Source: Streptomyces fumanus (GTDB taxonomy: Bacteria; Actinomycetota; Actinomycetes; Streptomycetales; Streptomycetaceae). Taken from it: a stretch of DNA of 64,000 nucleotides. The notes under the pieces were generated by a model. It did no database searches and was not told where the DNA came from. It saw only the letters and a program-made list of their open reading frames with translations. The stretch covers positions 1-64,000 of the forward strand of contig NZ_BNBI01000003.1 of assembly GCF_014655295.1 (NCBI RefSeq). Reading direction: 5' to 3'. A program made the translations under genes and the position numbers. This document shows positions 17,794 through 27,537 of the stretch, one piece after another; the stretch's first letter is position 1; every line of letters starts with the position of its first letter.

Positions 17794-20700
17794 TCAGGAC
17801 GATGTCTCCTGGGTGACAGCCTCGTTGGAGGCATCGCCCTGAGCCGGCAGCGGGATCCGGCCCGCACCGCCCGTGGGGGCGGGTGCCGCGGCGCCGGTCA
17901 GTCCGAGACGCAGCAGCAGGAGGTCGGTGAGGTCGTGGACGGTGGCACCGCCGCGCAGCAGTTCCATGGGCGGGACGTCGATGTCGAACTGCTGGCGCAG
18001 TGAGACCAGGAGTTCGGCGGCCATCAGGGAGTCGATGCCGAGTTCGGTGAGCCGCCGGTGGGGGTCGAGTTCCTCGGGTCCCGTCTGCATGGCCTTGGCG
18101 AGGATGTGCGTGACGGCCTTCCGCAGGGCGGTGCGGGCCTCGTCGGCGGGAAGGGTGGCCAGCATGGCCAGGAAGGCTTCCTGCGACTGGCCGTCGATCT
18201 CCTCGTTCGGCGGTACGAGCAGACGGTACCGGGGCTCGTTCAGCGCGTGCGCGAAGCTGCGGGCGCGGGTCCAGTTGTAGGACGCGACGGTGGCCACGGT
18301 GGTGTTCCGGGTGAGGAGGTCGTCCGCGGCGGCGAACGCCTCGTCGAGGCCGAGCAGTTCCATGCCGACGGCGGTGACGTGGGCGGTGATGTTCTGCCGG
18401 ACGACGTATCCGGTCTCGCCCAGCGCGCCCCAGGCGATGGCCTGGCCGGGCAGCCCGGCCTGGCGCCGTTGCCGGACCAGCGCTTCGAGGTAGAGGTTGC
18501 CGGCGGCGTACGGGGCCTGGTGGACGTTGCCGATCTCGGCGGCGATGGAGGACACCATCAGGAAGAGGTCGAGATCGCGACCGCGGGTGAGACGGTCCAG
18601 TACCGCGGCCCCTCGCGCCTTGGGGACAAGCACGGCGGTGAAGCGCTCGGGGGTCAGTTCGGCCAGGGGCGCGTCGTCGAGCTGCATGGCGCAGTGCACC
18701 ACCCCGCGCAACCGGTACCCGCTCGCGTCGATGCCGTCGAGGAGGGCCCGCATGGCGACCTCGTCCGCCGCGTCGACGGCGTGGGCGTGCGCCTGTACGC
18801 CGCGCTGGGCCAGCTCCTCCAGCAGCGCGGAGGCTTCGGGGGCGTGCGGGCCGCGACGGCTGACCAGGGCCAGGTGGCGGGCGCCGCGGTCGGCCAGCCA
18901 GCGGGCGGTGGCCGCGCCGAAGCCGCTGAGTCCGCCGGTGATCAGATACGTGCCCTCCGGGTCCACGGCCGGATCGCGGGGGGTCGTCACCACGGCGGGG
19001 GGCTCGTCCAGGGGGTCGAAGGCGACGACGACCTTCCCGACGTGGCGGGAGTGCTGCATCAGCTCGAACGCCTCCCTGACCCGGGTGGCCGGGTAGACGC
19101 AGTGCAGGAGCGGCCGGTAGTCGCCGTTCTCCAGGTGCCGGCTCACCTCCCGGCCGAGCGCGAGCGCGGTCTCGGGCTGCTGGACGAGGGCGGTGAGGTC
19201 GACGCTGAAGAAGGCGAGGTTGTTGTCGAAGGGCCCCAGTGACAGCGGGTTGTTCTCGAGGATGTCGCGTTTGCCGAGTTCGATGAACCGGCCGCCGGGC
19301 CGCAGCAGTTCCATGCTGCGGCCCACGGCCTCACCGGCGAGGGAGTTGACGACCACGTCGACGCCCCGGCCCTGGGTGAGACGCATGATCTGAGGGGCGA
19401 AGTCCAGGCTGCGGGAGTCCAGCACGTGCCGGGTCCCGAGCCGGCGCAGCAGGTCGCGTTTGGCCTCGCTGCCCGCGGTGGCGATGACATGGGCGCCTCG
19501 CAGCGCGGCGAACTGGAGCACGGCCAGGCCGACGCCGCCCGCGCCGCCGTGCACCAGTACGGTCTCGCCCGCGCGCAGACGGGCCAGGGTCTCCAGGCCG
19601 TAGTGGACGGTGGAGAAGGCCACCGGCATCGTGGCCGCGGCCTCGAAGGTCATGCCCTGCGGGATGCGGTGGAACATCAGCGCCGGGCCGGTGACGTGCG
19701 AGGCGAGCGCCCCGACGGCCATGCCGCAGACGCGATCGCCCGCTTCCAGGCCGCTCACCCGGTCGCCCACCGCGGTGACCACGCCGGCGCACTCCAGGCC
19801 GGGCACGCGGGAGGCGGTGTGCCGCTGGGCCTCGGGGGGCAGCAGCCCGGTCGCCGTCATGATGTCGCGGTAGTTCAGCGCGGCGGCCCGCACGGCCACG
19901 GTGATCTCGTCCGGGCCCGGCGCGGCGGGCTCGTACTCCTCCCACCGCAGGGTGTAGGAAAGCCCGGGACTGTGGACCCCCAGGGCATAGGCGGGTGTCC
20001 GGCCGGTGGCGGCCGGCAGGGGCAGCACGCGGGGCACGAAGCGGCCGCCCGCGGTCAGGACGACCTCCGTCTCCTCGGTACGGGCCCGCAGTTCGTCGGC
20101 GAGCCGCCGGGCGTCGGCGCCGGGCTCGCGGGACCGCTCCAGACTGACGCGACGCACGCGGACGGCGGGAAACTCGGTGGCCACGGTGCGTGCGACGCCC
20201 CATGCGGCGGCGTCGGCCGGCGCCGTGGGTCGTTCGGGGGCGGGCAGCGCGCCGCTGGGCCGGGTGATCAGCCACAGGTGGGCGGGGTCCGCCGGCACCT
20301 GCCCGGCTGCCTGGGCCATGGCGCGCAGCAGCGCGGCCCGGTGGGCGGCGCGGCAGGTCAGTTCCCGCGGCCCGTCCGTCCCGGTGTCCGCCAGCAGGAG
20401 AACCAGGTGCACCTCGCCCCGCGCGGTGTCCAGCTCACGGGTCCAGCCCGCGGCATCCTCACCGGCCGGGATGCGCCGGACCGTGTACGGCCCGCTGCCG
20501 GTCAGGTCCGCCGCCACCGCCGCGGCCAGCGGGTCCTCGTCCGGCGCCTCGGTGCCGAGCACGACGGTGCACGGCGCCGCCTGCCCGTCCTCAGGGGCGG
20601 GCCCGGCGGCGGCGGGGCGGGGTGTGCCGGGGGCGGTGGCCAGCAGGACGGACAGGACACCCTCGACGGGACCGTTCTCTTGCACCACATCGACGAATCC

Positions 20701-23700
20701 GCACTGGGTCAGCAGCTCCGGCCACGCCGTGCTGGGCAGCAACGCGGAGTCCGGGCGCAGCCGGTGATCGGTGCGGTGGTGCCAGAAGCTGTCCAGGGTC
20801 CCGAAGAAGGGGGCCAGGGTTTCGGTGCGGTGGGCTTCGTACGCCAGCAGGTGACCGCCGGGTGCCAGCAGTGTGGCGATGCGCCGCACCGCGGCGGCCA
20901 GGTCGGTGCTGGTGTGCAGGGCATTGGCGGCCACGACCAGGTCGAAGCCGCCCTCGGCCAGGCCCTGCCCGGCCGGCTCGGCATCGAGGTCGTAGACGCC
21001 GTACCGCACGAAGTCGTAGGGCGCGAAGCGCTGTTGGGCGCGCGGCAGGAAGGCCGCGGACAGGTCCGTGAACAGGTAGGTGGTGCGGTCGGCCGGCAGC
21101 AGCGGCAGCAGCGCGCTGGTCATGCCGCCGGTCCCCGCGCCCACTTCCAGCACCCGCAGCGGGCGGTCGGCCGGCCAGTGCCGCACCAGCTCCCGCACCA
21201 GCTCCCGCGCGATGTGGTTGTAGGTGCGGCCGGTCGGCGCGATGTCGTAGAACTGCTCCAGGGCGTGCACCGCGCCCTCCCCGGTCAGCAGTTCCAGTCC
21301 GTCGGTCTCACCGCGGTGCACGGCGGCTCCGTGTTCGCAGTTCCGCGCGGCCATCACCAGCTCACTGCTGGAACGTGGGAAGTGGCGGGCGGTTTCCTGG
21401 TACAGGGCGCGCGCCCGTGGTGCGGTGGTCAGCCGCCATGCCCCGGGGCCGGCCGGTTCGGCGAGGTCGCGCCACTCCTTCATGGACAGTGCGTGCGCGA
21501 ACCTGGCGGCGAACTGCGGTCGCAGCCCGCCCCGCACCAGGTCCTCGACGGTGAAGGGCGCCGTCGGTTCCGTCAGGTAGGTGACGGCCTCCTCGGCGAG
21601 GTAGTGCACGTACGCCTTGTCGAGCTGTTCGAGCGCGGCCCCGATCCGCAGCGGTGCGGCGGCGCGGCACAGCTCGGCGATCGGCCCGGCACAGGCCGCG
21701 GCGAGCCGGGTGGCCGTCGGCAGTCCACCGGCGGCCGGCGGCGGGGAGCCGGGCAGGGGGGCGGCCCGCAGTTCGGTGTGCTGACGCAGTACGGGCGTCT
21801 GCTCGATGTGGGACAGCCGGCGCATCCGGCAGCCGCGCAGCTCGACGCTGACGGTGCCGTCCTCGTCGGCGACGGTGATGTCCCAGCACGCCTCGGCGGC
21901 CGTGAAGGAGCGTTCACGGACATGGACGATTCCGCGCCGGGACGGGGTACGCCAGACCTGTACCAGGTCGATGGCCGCCGGCAGGTAACCGGTCCTGCCG
22001 TCCGACAGGGCGTGCGTCAGCAGCGGTACACCGGCCTGCAAGGCGCCGTCCAGCAGCGCCGGGTGCACGGTGAACCGGGACGCCTCTCCCCCGTGGTCGT
22101 AGTGGGCGAGGACCTCCCGCTCCCCGGCGTTCAGCCCGGTCAGCACGCGGAAGGCGGGTCCGTAGCCCAGGCCCACCCGGTCCAGTGCGGTGTAGTGGTC
22201 GGCGGCCGCGAGGCGTCCGGGGCAGCGCGCCCGGAGCCGGGGGACGTCCAGGTGGTCCGGGGCGGTGCCCGGGCGGGACCGTACCCGGGCCCGTAGGTGC
22301 GGACGCGGTTCGCGGCTGTGCTGGTCGGTGCTGGTGACGGTGACCGTCCCGTCGTCGGGGTTGATCGCGGTCTGCGTGTGGATGCCGGTGGCGTCCGCCC
22401 AGGGGACCACCAGGGGTGCGCTGATCCGCAGGTGGTCCACCTCGACCGGTGTCTTCAGGGCGAGTTGGCCGGCCGCCAGGATCATCTCGACGTATCCGGT
22501 GGCCGGCATGACGACCGATCCGCCGATCTTGTGGTCGACCAGCCAGGGCACCAGCGCCGGTTCGATCGCCCCGTGCCACACCGGATGCGGGCCCGGCATC
22601 CGCTCCCCCAGGAGGGGATGGTCCAGCAGGCCGCTGCCGCTGGTGCGCACCCAGTCCTGTGCGGCGCCCTGCCAGTGGCGCTTGCGCTGCCATGGGTACG
22701 CCGGCAGGTCCATCACCCGGCCGGGCACGGGGAAGTACCGGTTCGGGTCGAGGTCGGCGCCGGCGGCCAGCACCGCTTCCACCGTCTGCCGCAGTGCCGT
22801 GGTGCCGTGGGCCTCGCGGCGCAGCGTGGGCACCACCGCCACCGCCGTCCGCTGCCGCGCGGCGGCCCGCCGCAGGTAGGAGCGGAGCACCGGGTGCGGG
22901 CCGATCTCGACCAGCACGTCCGCGCCGTACTCGATCGCCGCTTCCAGGGCGGGCGCGAACTGGACGGGTGCCCGTACGTTGTTCCACCAGTGGTCGGCGC
23001 CCAGTTCCGGTCCCCGGGCCCGCTCGCCGCTCACCGTGGAGAACAGCGCGATGCGTGTCCGTGCGGGGGTCAGTCCCCGCAGGGCGTGGCACAGCGGCCG
23101 GCGCAGTGGGTCCATGGCGGCGCTGTGGAAGGCGTAGTCCAGGTCGAGGACGGTGCAGGCGGTGTTCCTGGCGGTCATGTCGGCCGCCAGGCGCAGGATG
23201 CGGTCCGCGGGGCCGGCCACCGTGACGTCGCGTTCCGAGTTGACGGCGGCCAGGGTCACCTCGGGGTGGTCGGCGAGCAGTGCGGCGGCCCGGTCCGGTG
23301 GTAGGGCCAGGGCGGCCATCCGGCCGCTGCCGGCGGTCGGTGCCTGGGCGCGGCTGCGTTCGGCGATCACCCGGGCCGCCTGCCGCAGGGTCAGGGCGCC
23401 CGCGACGTGGGCGGCGGCCACCTCGCCCACGCTGTGTCCGAGCACCGCCGCCGGTGTGACGCCCTGCCGGCGCAGCACGGTGCTCAGGGCCACCTGGAGG
23501 GCGAACAGCAGGGGCTGGGCCACCTCGGTGGCCGCCATCCGCTCGGGTGTGACGTCGCTGAGCCGCTCCGTCACCGACCAGCCCAGGTGCGGGCGCAGCG
23601 CCGCGTCCACTTCCTGTACGGCGTCACGGAAGGCGGGGTCGTCGGCGAGGAGGTCGGCGCCCATGCCCGCCCACTGCGATCCGTTGCCAGAGAAGACGAA

Positions 23701-25350
23701 CGCCACCCGGCCGCGCTCCACCGCCGTGCCGACGCCGACGGCCTCGGCCGGTTCCGCCCCGGGCGGCTGCGAGGCGGCCCGCTCCGCGTCGGTTTTCTCC
23801 GGGGTGGACAGCGCCAGCAGCCGCTCCGCCGCCTCTCGCGGGTCGGAGGCGAGCACGACCGCCCGGTGCCGGTGCAGCTCGCGACGCCGGCTCGCCGTGT
23901 ACGCCAGGTCGTAGAAGTCCGCCGGGTCGGCCGTCCTGAGCCGTTCGCTCATCCGGGCCGCGGCCTCGGTCAGCGCCTGCGGCGACCGGGCCGATACGGT
24001 GACGGGGCGCGGGGCCGGCTCATGGCGGCCGGCCGGTCGGCGGGCCGGTGGTGCGGTGGTGAGAATCGCATGGGCGTTGGCGCCGCCGAACCCGAAGGAG
24101 TTGACGCCCACCAGTGGCCGGTCCACCGGTTCGAGGGGCGTCGCCCGGGTGACCGGGGCCAGACTGAGCGCGGTGAAGTCGATGTCGGGGTTGGCCGGCT
24201 GGGTGTGCAGGGTGGCCGGGGCCAGTCCGTGCCGCAGTACCAGCAGGGCCTTGAGCAGCCCGGCCATCCCGGAGGCCGGCTCCAGGTGTCCCAGGTTGGA
24301 CTTCACCGTGCCGATCGGTAACGGCGTGCTGCGGGCCGCTCCCAGGGCCTGTCCGATCGCGCGGCACTCGGCGGGATCCCCTACGAGGGTGCCCGTGCCG
24401 TGCGCCTCGAAGTACACCAGGTCCTCGGGGTCCGCCCCGGCCCGCGCGTAGACCGAGCGCAGCAGGTCCTCCTGGGCCTGGGGGTTGGGCAGGGAGACTC
24501 CCGGGGTGCGGCCGTCGCTGTTGGAGCCGGTGCCCACGATCACGCCGTGCACGCGGTCGCCGTCGGCGAGCGCGTCCTCCAGCCGTTTGAGCACCACCAG
24601 GCCGCCGCCCTCGGACCTGACGAACCCGTCGGCGTTCGCGGAGAACGCCGCGCACCTGCCGCGCCGGGACAGCATGCCGGCCTGGCAGAAGCCGACGTAG
24701 TGGTAGGGGCTGAGCAGGATGTTGGCGCCGGCGGCGAGGACGGTCCGGCTGGTGCCCTCCTGCAGGGTGCGGCAGGCCCGGTCCAGGGCGACCAGTGAGG
24801 AGGAGCAGGCCGTGTCGATCGCCATGCTGGGCCCGCGCAGGTCCAGGAAGTGCGAGAGGCGGTTGGCCGCGAGGCTGGAGGCGCCGCCGGCCATGGTGTA
24901 GGCGTTGACCGACCGGTGCCGCATCATCTGCAGCGCGGCGTAGGAGGCGTCCGAGATGCCGACGTAGACCGCGGTGTCCGAACCGGCCAGCGCCCGGGCC
25001 GGGAGCGCGGCGTCGTCCAGGGCCTCCACCGCCAGCTCCAGCAGTATCCGGTGCTGGGGGTCCATCCGGGAGGCTTCCTTCGGTGTGATGCCGAAGTACT
25101 CCGCGTCGAACGAGGCCACGTCGTCCAGGAACCCGCCGGCCGCCGTGTAGCTCTTTCCCGGGCGCGTGACGGCGGTGTCGACGAAGCGGTCACGGTCGAA
25201 CCGGTCCGCGGGTGCCTGACCGATCACGTCCATGCCCTGTACCAGGACGCGCCACAGTCCGTCGAGATCGAGGACGCCCCCGGGCAGTCGGCAGGCGGCA
25301 CCGACGATGGCGATCTGCGCGGCCCGTACCGGGCGGGTGCTGGCGTTCAC
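17794..25350 (-). CDS. Stand-alone highly reducing type I PKS (KS-AT-DH-cMT-ER-KR-ACP)
   Basis: 2518 residues from GTG 25350; sequence upstream of this codon lacks PKS character. Domains: KS with DTACSSS (Cys182); AT with GHSVG (Ser640) and YAFH (739-742), a malonyl-type signature; DH with HxxxGxxxxP (His940) and Asp1101; a C-methyltransferase with EVGAGTGG near 1400; ER with HGGAGGVGLAV near 1935; KR with TGGLSGFG near 2137 and Tyr2281; ACP with GIDS (Ser2441). No docking domain or thioesterase follows. A single fully loaded module with an embedded cMT is the layout of fungal and some bacterial iterative HR-PKSs and differs from the modular PKS at the window start. Codon 344 is TTA (24319-24321). 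Probably iterative, making a methyl-branched reduced chain; release mechanism and product are unknown. Confidence 0.93.
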   Translation of the reverse strand: MNASTRPVRAAQIAIVGAACRLPGGVLDLDGLWRVLVQGMDVIGQAPADRFDRDRFVDTAVTRPGKSYTAAGGFLDDVASFDAEYFGITPKEASRMDPQHRILLELAVEALDDAALPARALAGSDTAVYVGISDASYAALQMMRHRSVNAYTMAGGASSLAANRLSHFLDLRGPSMAIDTACSSSLVALDRACRTLQEGTSRTVLAAGANILLSPYHYVGFCQAGMLSRRGRCAAFSANADGFVRSEGGGLVVLKRLEDALADGDRVHGVIVGTGSNSDGRTPGVSLPNPQAQEDLLRSVYARAGADPEDLVYFEAHGTGTLVGDPAECRAIGQALGAARSTPLPIGTVKSNLGHLEPASGMAGLLKALLVLRHGLAPATLHTQPANPDIDFTALSLAPVTRATPLEPVDRPLVGVNSFGFGGANAHAILTTAPPARRPAGRHEPAPRPVTVSARSPQALTEAAARMSERLRTADPADFYDLAYTASRRRELHRHRAVVLASDPREAAERLLALSTPEKTDAERAASQPPGAEPAEAVGVGTAVERGRVAFVFSGNGSQWAGMGADLLADDPAFRDAVQEVDAALRPHLGWSVTERLSDVTPERMAATEVAQPLLFALQVALSTVLRRQGVTPAAVLGHSVGEVAAAHVAGALTLRQAARVIAERSRAQAPTAGSGRMAALALPPDRAAALLADHPEVTLAAVNSERDVTVAGPADRILRLAADMTARNTACTVLDLDYAFHSAAMDPLRRPLCHALRGLTPARTRIALFSTVSGERARGPELGADHWWNNVRAPVQFAPALEAAIEYGADVLVEIGPHPVLRSYLRRAAARQRTAVAVVPTLRREAHGTTALRQTVEAVLAAGADLDPNRYFPVPGRVMDLPAYPWQRKRHWQGAAQDWVRTSGSGLLDHPLLGERMPGPHPVWHGAIEPALVPWLVDHKIGGSVVMPATGYVEMILAAGQLALKTPVEVDHLRISAPLVVPWADATGIHTQTAINPDDGTVTVTSTDQHSREPRPHLRARVRSRPGTAPDHLDVPRLRARCPGRLAAADHYTALDRVGLGYGPAFRVLTGLNAGEREVLAHYDHGGEASRFTVHPALLDGALQAGVPLLTHALSDGRTGYLPAAIDLVQVWRTPSRRGIVHVRERSFTAAEACWDITVADEDGTVSVELRGCRMRRLSHIEQTPVLRQHTELRAAPLPGSPPPAAGGLPTATRLAAACAGPIAELCRAAAPLRIGAALEQLDKAYVHYLAEEAVTYLTEPTAPFTVEDLVRGGLRPQFAARFAHALSMKEWRDLAEPAGPGAWRLTTAPRARALYQETARHFPRSSSELVMAARNCEHGAAVHRGETDGLELLTGEGAVHALEQFYDIAPTGRTYNHIARELVRELVRHWPADRPLRVLEVGAGTGGMTSALLPLLPADRTTYLFTDLSAAFLPRAQQRFAPYDFVRYGVYDLDAEPAGQGLAEGGFDLVVAANALHTSTDLAAAVRRIATLLAPGGHLLAYEAHRTETLAPFFGTLDSFWHHRTDHRLRPDSALLPSTAWPELLTQCGFVDVVQENGPVEGVLSVLLATAPGTPRPAAAGPAPEDGQAAPCTVVLGTEAPDEDPLAAAVAADLTGSGPYTVRRIPAGEDAAGWTRELDTARGEVHLVLLLADTGTDGPRELTCRAAHRAALLRAMAQAAGQVPADPAHLWLITRPSGALPAPERPTAPADAAAWGVARTVATEFPAVRVRRVSLERSREPGADARRLADELRARTEETEVVLTAGGRFVPRVLPLPAATGRTPAYALGVHSPGLSYTLRWEEYEPAAPGPDEITVAVRAAALNYRDIMTATGLLPPEAQRHTASRVPGLECAGVVTAVGDRVSGLEAGDRVCGMAVGALASHVTGPALMFHRIPQGMTFEAAATMPVAFSTVHYGLETLARLRAGETVLVHGGAGGVGLAVLQFAALRGAHVIATAGSEAKRDLLRRLGTRHVLDSRSLDFAPQIMRLTQGRGVDVVVNSLAGEAVGRSMELLRPGGRFIELGKRDILENNPLSLGPFDNNLAFFSVDLTALVQQPETALALGREVSRHLENGDYRPLLHCVYPATRVREAFELMQHSRHVGKVVVAFDPLDEPPAVVTTPRDPAVDPEGTYLITGGLSGFGAATARWLADRGARHLALVSRRGPHAPEASALLEELAQRGVQAHAHAVDAADEVAMRALLDGIDASGYRLRGVVHCAMQLDDAPLAELTPERFTAVLVPKARGAAVLDRLTRGRDLDLFLMVSSIAAEIGNVHQAPYAAGNLYLEALVRQRRQAGLPGQAIAWGALGETGYVVRQNITAHVTAVGMELLGLDEAFAAADDLLTRNTTVATVASYNWTRARSFAHALNEPRYRLLVPPNEEIDGQSQEAFLAMLATLPADEARTALRKAVTHILAKAMQTGPEELDPHRRLTELGIDSLMAAELLVSLRQQFDIDVPPMELLRGGATVHDLTDLLLLRLGLTGAAAPAPTGGAGRIPLPAQGDASNEAVTQETSS

Positions 25351-25699
25351 TGGAGCGGATCCCCAACTCTTCGGCTGCCCAGGGGGGGGCAGGCGGTCAA
25401 CGGCAGCCCGGATGCTGCCACGGCTGCGTCGCGCAAACGCCCGGCAAATCTGCCCGCCGAGGCTCGGTGCGCGGTCCGCCGGACGGTCCGGCCCGGACGC
25501 TGACCAGCGACGTCCGCACCCGGGGCGCCCGCCGCGCCCGGCCGGGAGGTGGGTCGCGGACTTCACCTCTACGAGGCACGCACCGCACAGGACGGTCGCC
25601 GTCCCGTGGACGCCTGCGTGACGGAACCGGCCCGCACGGGTTGAACACACACCTCGGCAGCACCCCGTCGCGCCGCCCGGAAGGAACGAGCCGCCCCGC
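25351..25699. other. 349-nt divergent region between HR-PKS and lipocalin-like gene
   Basis: No gene is supported on either strand. It contains a run of eight or more G at 25380-25388 and a minus-strand TTGACC near 25397-25392 without a convincing -10 box. Promoters for both flanking genes should lie here. Confidence 0.5.
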
Positions 25700-26104
25700 A
25701 TGGACCCGTTGACGCACGACGCACTGACCGGAATCTGGCAGCTCACCGGCATGGACGCAGGGTGGCGTCACCACCCGATCCGTGTGTCCGCCCGGGGAAC
25801 CCTCATCTATCTGCCGCACGGGCACGTCTGCGTGGTCCTGCAGATCAGCCCTTCGGCACGTTTCCGCGTCCGCAAGACGATCTCCTACATCGGTCGCTTC
25901 CGTGTCGACGGCGACCACGTCGTCCACCACGTCACCAGCGGCACCTGGCCGGTGCGCAACGGCAAGGAACTCCGCCGCCGGGCGGAACTCACCGGAGAGC
26001 ACCTGCGCCTCACACCGGCCCGGACACCGGGAGGCGTGTCCTGCACTCTGCTCTGGCAGCGCACGACCACCACGACAAATCCGAAGACCGAGTTGCATCT
26101 TTGA
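25700..26104 (+). CDS. Lipocalin-like domain protein
   Basis: 134 residues matching the pattern of small lipocalin-like (Lipocalin_5 type) proteins: an N-terminal GIWQLTG strand, a G-TLIYLPHGHV hairpin, a YIGRFRVDGDHVVHHV strand pair and a terminal R-AELTGEHLRLTP. No signal peptide is visible, so it is probably cytoplasmic. Proteins of this family occur beside polyketide genes and are suspected of binding or reshaping hydrophobic intermediates, but a reaction is not established here. It is divergent from the HR-PKS, which makes a functional link plausible. An SD-like GGAAGGA lies rather far (about 14 nt) from the ATG. Confidence 0.75.
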   Translation: MDPLTHDALTGIWQLTGMDAGWRHHPIRVSARGTLIYLPHGHVCVVLQISPSARFRVRKTISYIGRFRVDGDHVVHHVTSGTWPVRNGKELRRRAELTGEHLRLTPARTPGGVSCTLLWQRTTTTTNPKTELHL

Positions 26105-26281
26105 CCGAGTGCGGCATGAGACGGACAGAGGCTCCTCCCGTGCTCGTCACCGGGGCGACGGGCGGGCCGGCCGCCTGGTCATCGACCGACTCGGACCACG
26201 CCGGCCCGCTACCGCCCCGGCCGGTGACCCCGTCCTGCGCGGCCTCGGCCGGTGCCGTGGCCGCGCAGGTGCCCGGCGGGG

Positions 26282-27004
26282 TCACGTCACGGGCACGCAC
26301 TCGGCGAGCAGGTCGACGACGTCCCGCCACGCCCGTCGCGCGTGCTGGGGGTGATGACCGACCCCGGGAAGCACCCTGTGCGTGACCGGCGGGTGATGGA
26401 AGGCGTGCAACGCGCCGCCGTAGACCACGAGGCGCCAGTCGACACCCGCCTCCTGCATCTCGGCGGTGAACGCCTCCCGTTGTGCCGGCGGCATGATCGG
26501 GTCCTGTGAGCCGACCCCGGCCCACACCGGGCAGCGAATGCGCGCCGCCTCTCCCGGCCGGCCCGTGGTCAGTCCGTTGACCGTCGCGATGGCGCGCAGG
26601 TCGACACCGTCGCGCCCGAGTTCCAGCGCGATCGCGCCGCCGGTGCCGTAGCCGATGGCGGCGATCCGCTCGGGATCGGTCCGCGGCTCGGCACGGAGCA
26701 CGTCGAGCGCGGCACGGCCGATGTTCCGCATCCGGCCGGGGTCGGCGAGCAGCGGCATGCAACGCGCCAGCATCTCCTGCGGGTCGGGCAGACATCGTCC
26801 GCCGTGCAGGTCGAAGGCGAACGCCACGTATCCCAGTTCGGCCAGCGCATCGGCCCGGCGGCGTTCGACATCACTGAGCCCCACCCCTTCGGGCCCGACC
26901 AGCACCGCCGGCCGGCGGCCCGCACCGGCCGGGAGCGCGAGGTGCCCGGTCATCGTCAGGCCGTCGGCCGCGTAGTCGATCGTGCGTGTCGTCACCGTCG
27001 TCAT
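26282..27004 (-). CDS. Dienelactone-hydrolase-like alpha/beta hydrolase lacking the nucleophile
   Basis: 240 residues from ATG 27004. The fold follows the DLH family: an oxyanion segment VLVGPEGVGL, acid GSQDPIMPP (Asp) and GALHAFHHP (His). However the nucleophile elbow reads GYGTGG where DLH enzymes have GYCxGG, so the catalytic Cys is replaced by Gly. I checked this in the DNA: the codons there are GGC TAC GGC ACC GGC. The protein may be inactive as a hydrolase or have a non-hydrolytic role. An in-frame extension to 27091 has no better start signals. Confidence 0.85.
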   Translation of the reverse strand: MTTVTTRTIDYAADGLTMTGHLALPAGAGRRPAVLVGPEGVGLSDVERRRADALAELGYVAFAFDLHGGRCLPDPQEMLARCMPLLADPGRMRNIGRAALDVLRAEPRTDPERIAAIGYGTGGAIALELGRDGVDLRAIATVNGLTTGRPGEAARIRCPVWAGVGSQDPIMPPAQREAFTAEMQEAGVDWRLVVYGGALHAFHHPPVTHRVLPGVGHHPQHARRAWRDVVDLLAECVPVT

Positions 27005-27165
27005 GAGCGGTGACTGTAGTGATCGCCGGGCCCGGCCCGGCCGGCGTTCTGCCACCGGCAGAAGACGGGTCCCCCTGACGCAGGCGGGCACCCGGCCTTC
27101 GAGGTCGGCGCCTCCGCATACCGTCGCGGCGTGACGTGCGAGGAGCGCACCGGCGGGTCCGGGTG

Positions 27166-27537
27166 TCAGGGTTTCCAGGTGCGCAGCAAGGAGGCGATCC
27201 GCTCGGCGGTGCAGCGGGGATTGCCGAGTTCGTGGGCGAGTGCCGTGAGCTGTTCGCGGGTGGGGCTGACCGGAATGCTGTTGGCCTCGAGGTACATGAC
27301 GGCGACGGCGCAGGCGACGGTGAGGTTGGAGCGTTCCAGCCAGCGGCAGCGGCCCAGGGTGTGCACCAGGGCGGCGGCGCGGGCGAAGACGCCGTCGTAG
27401 ACGGGGGTGTCCAGGAGCTCACCGCGGTGCCGGGCGACGGCGGCGATGGGGACGCCGTAGTCGTCGGCGGCCGGATCGCGTTGCCCGGCTCGTTCCGCTG
27501 CTTCGAGGATCCAGGATTCGTCGATGTGCAGGATCAC
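27166..27537 (-). CDS. Fic/Doc-like toxin component with degenerate active-site motif
   Basis: 123 residues starting at GTG 27537, which overlaps the antitoxin stop (GTGA), so the pair is translationally coupled. The core LVHTLGRCRWLERSNLTVA matches the position of the Fic/Doc motif HPFxDGN(K/R)RTA but lacks its His, Pro and Lys. Streptomyces genomes carry a family of such degenerate Doc-like proteins annotated as toxin components. Whether it still modifies a target, as Doc does with EF-Tu, is doubtful from these residues. Confidence 0.75.
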   Translation of the reverse strand: MILHIDESWILEAAERAGQRDPAADDYGVPIAAVARHRGELLDTPVYDGVFARAAALVHTLGRCRWLERSNLTVACAVAVMYLEANSIPVSPTREQLTALAHELGNPRCTAERIASLLRTWKP

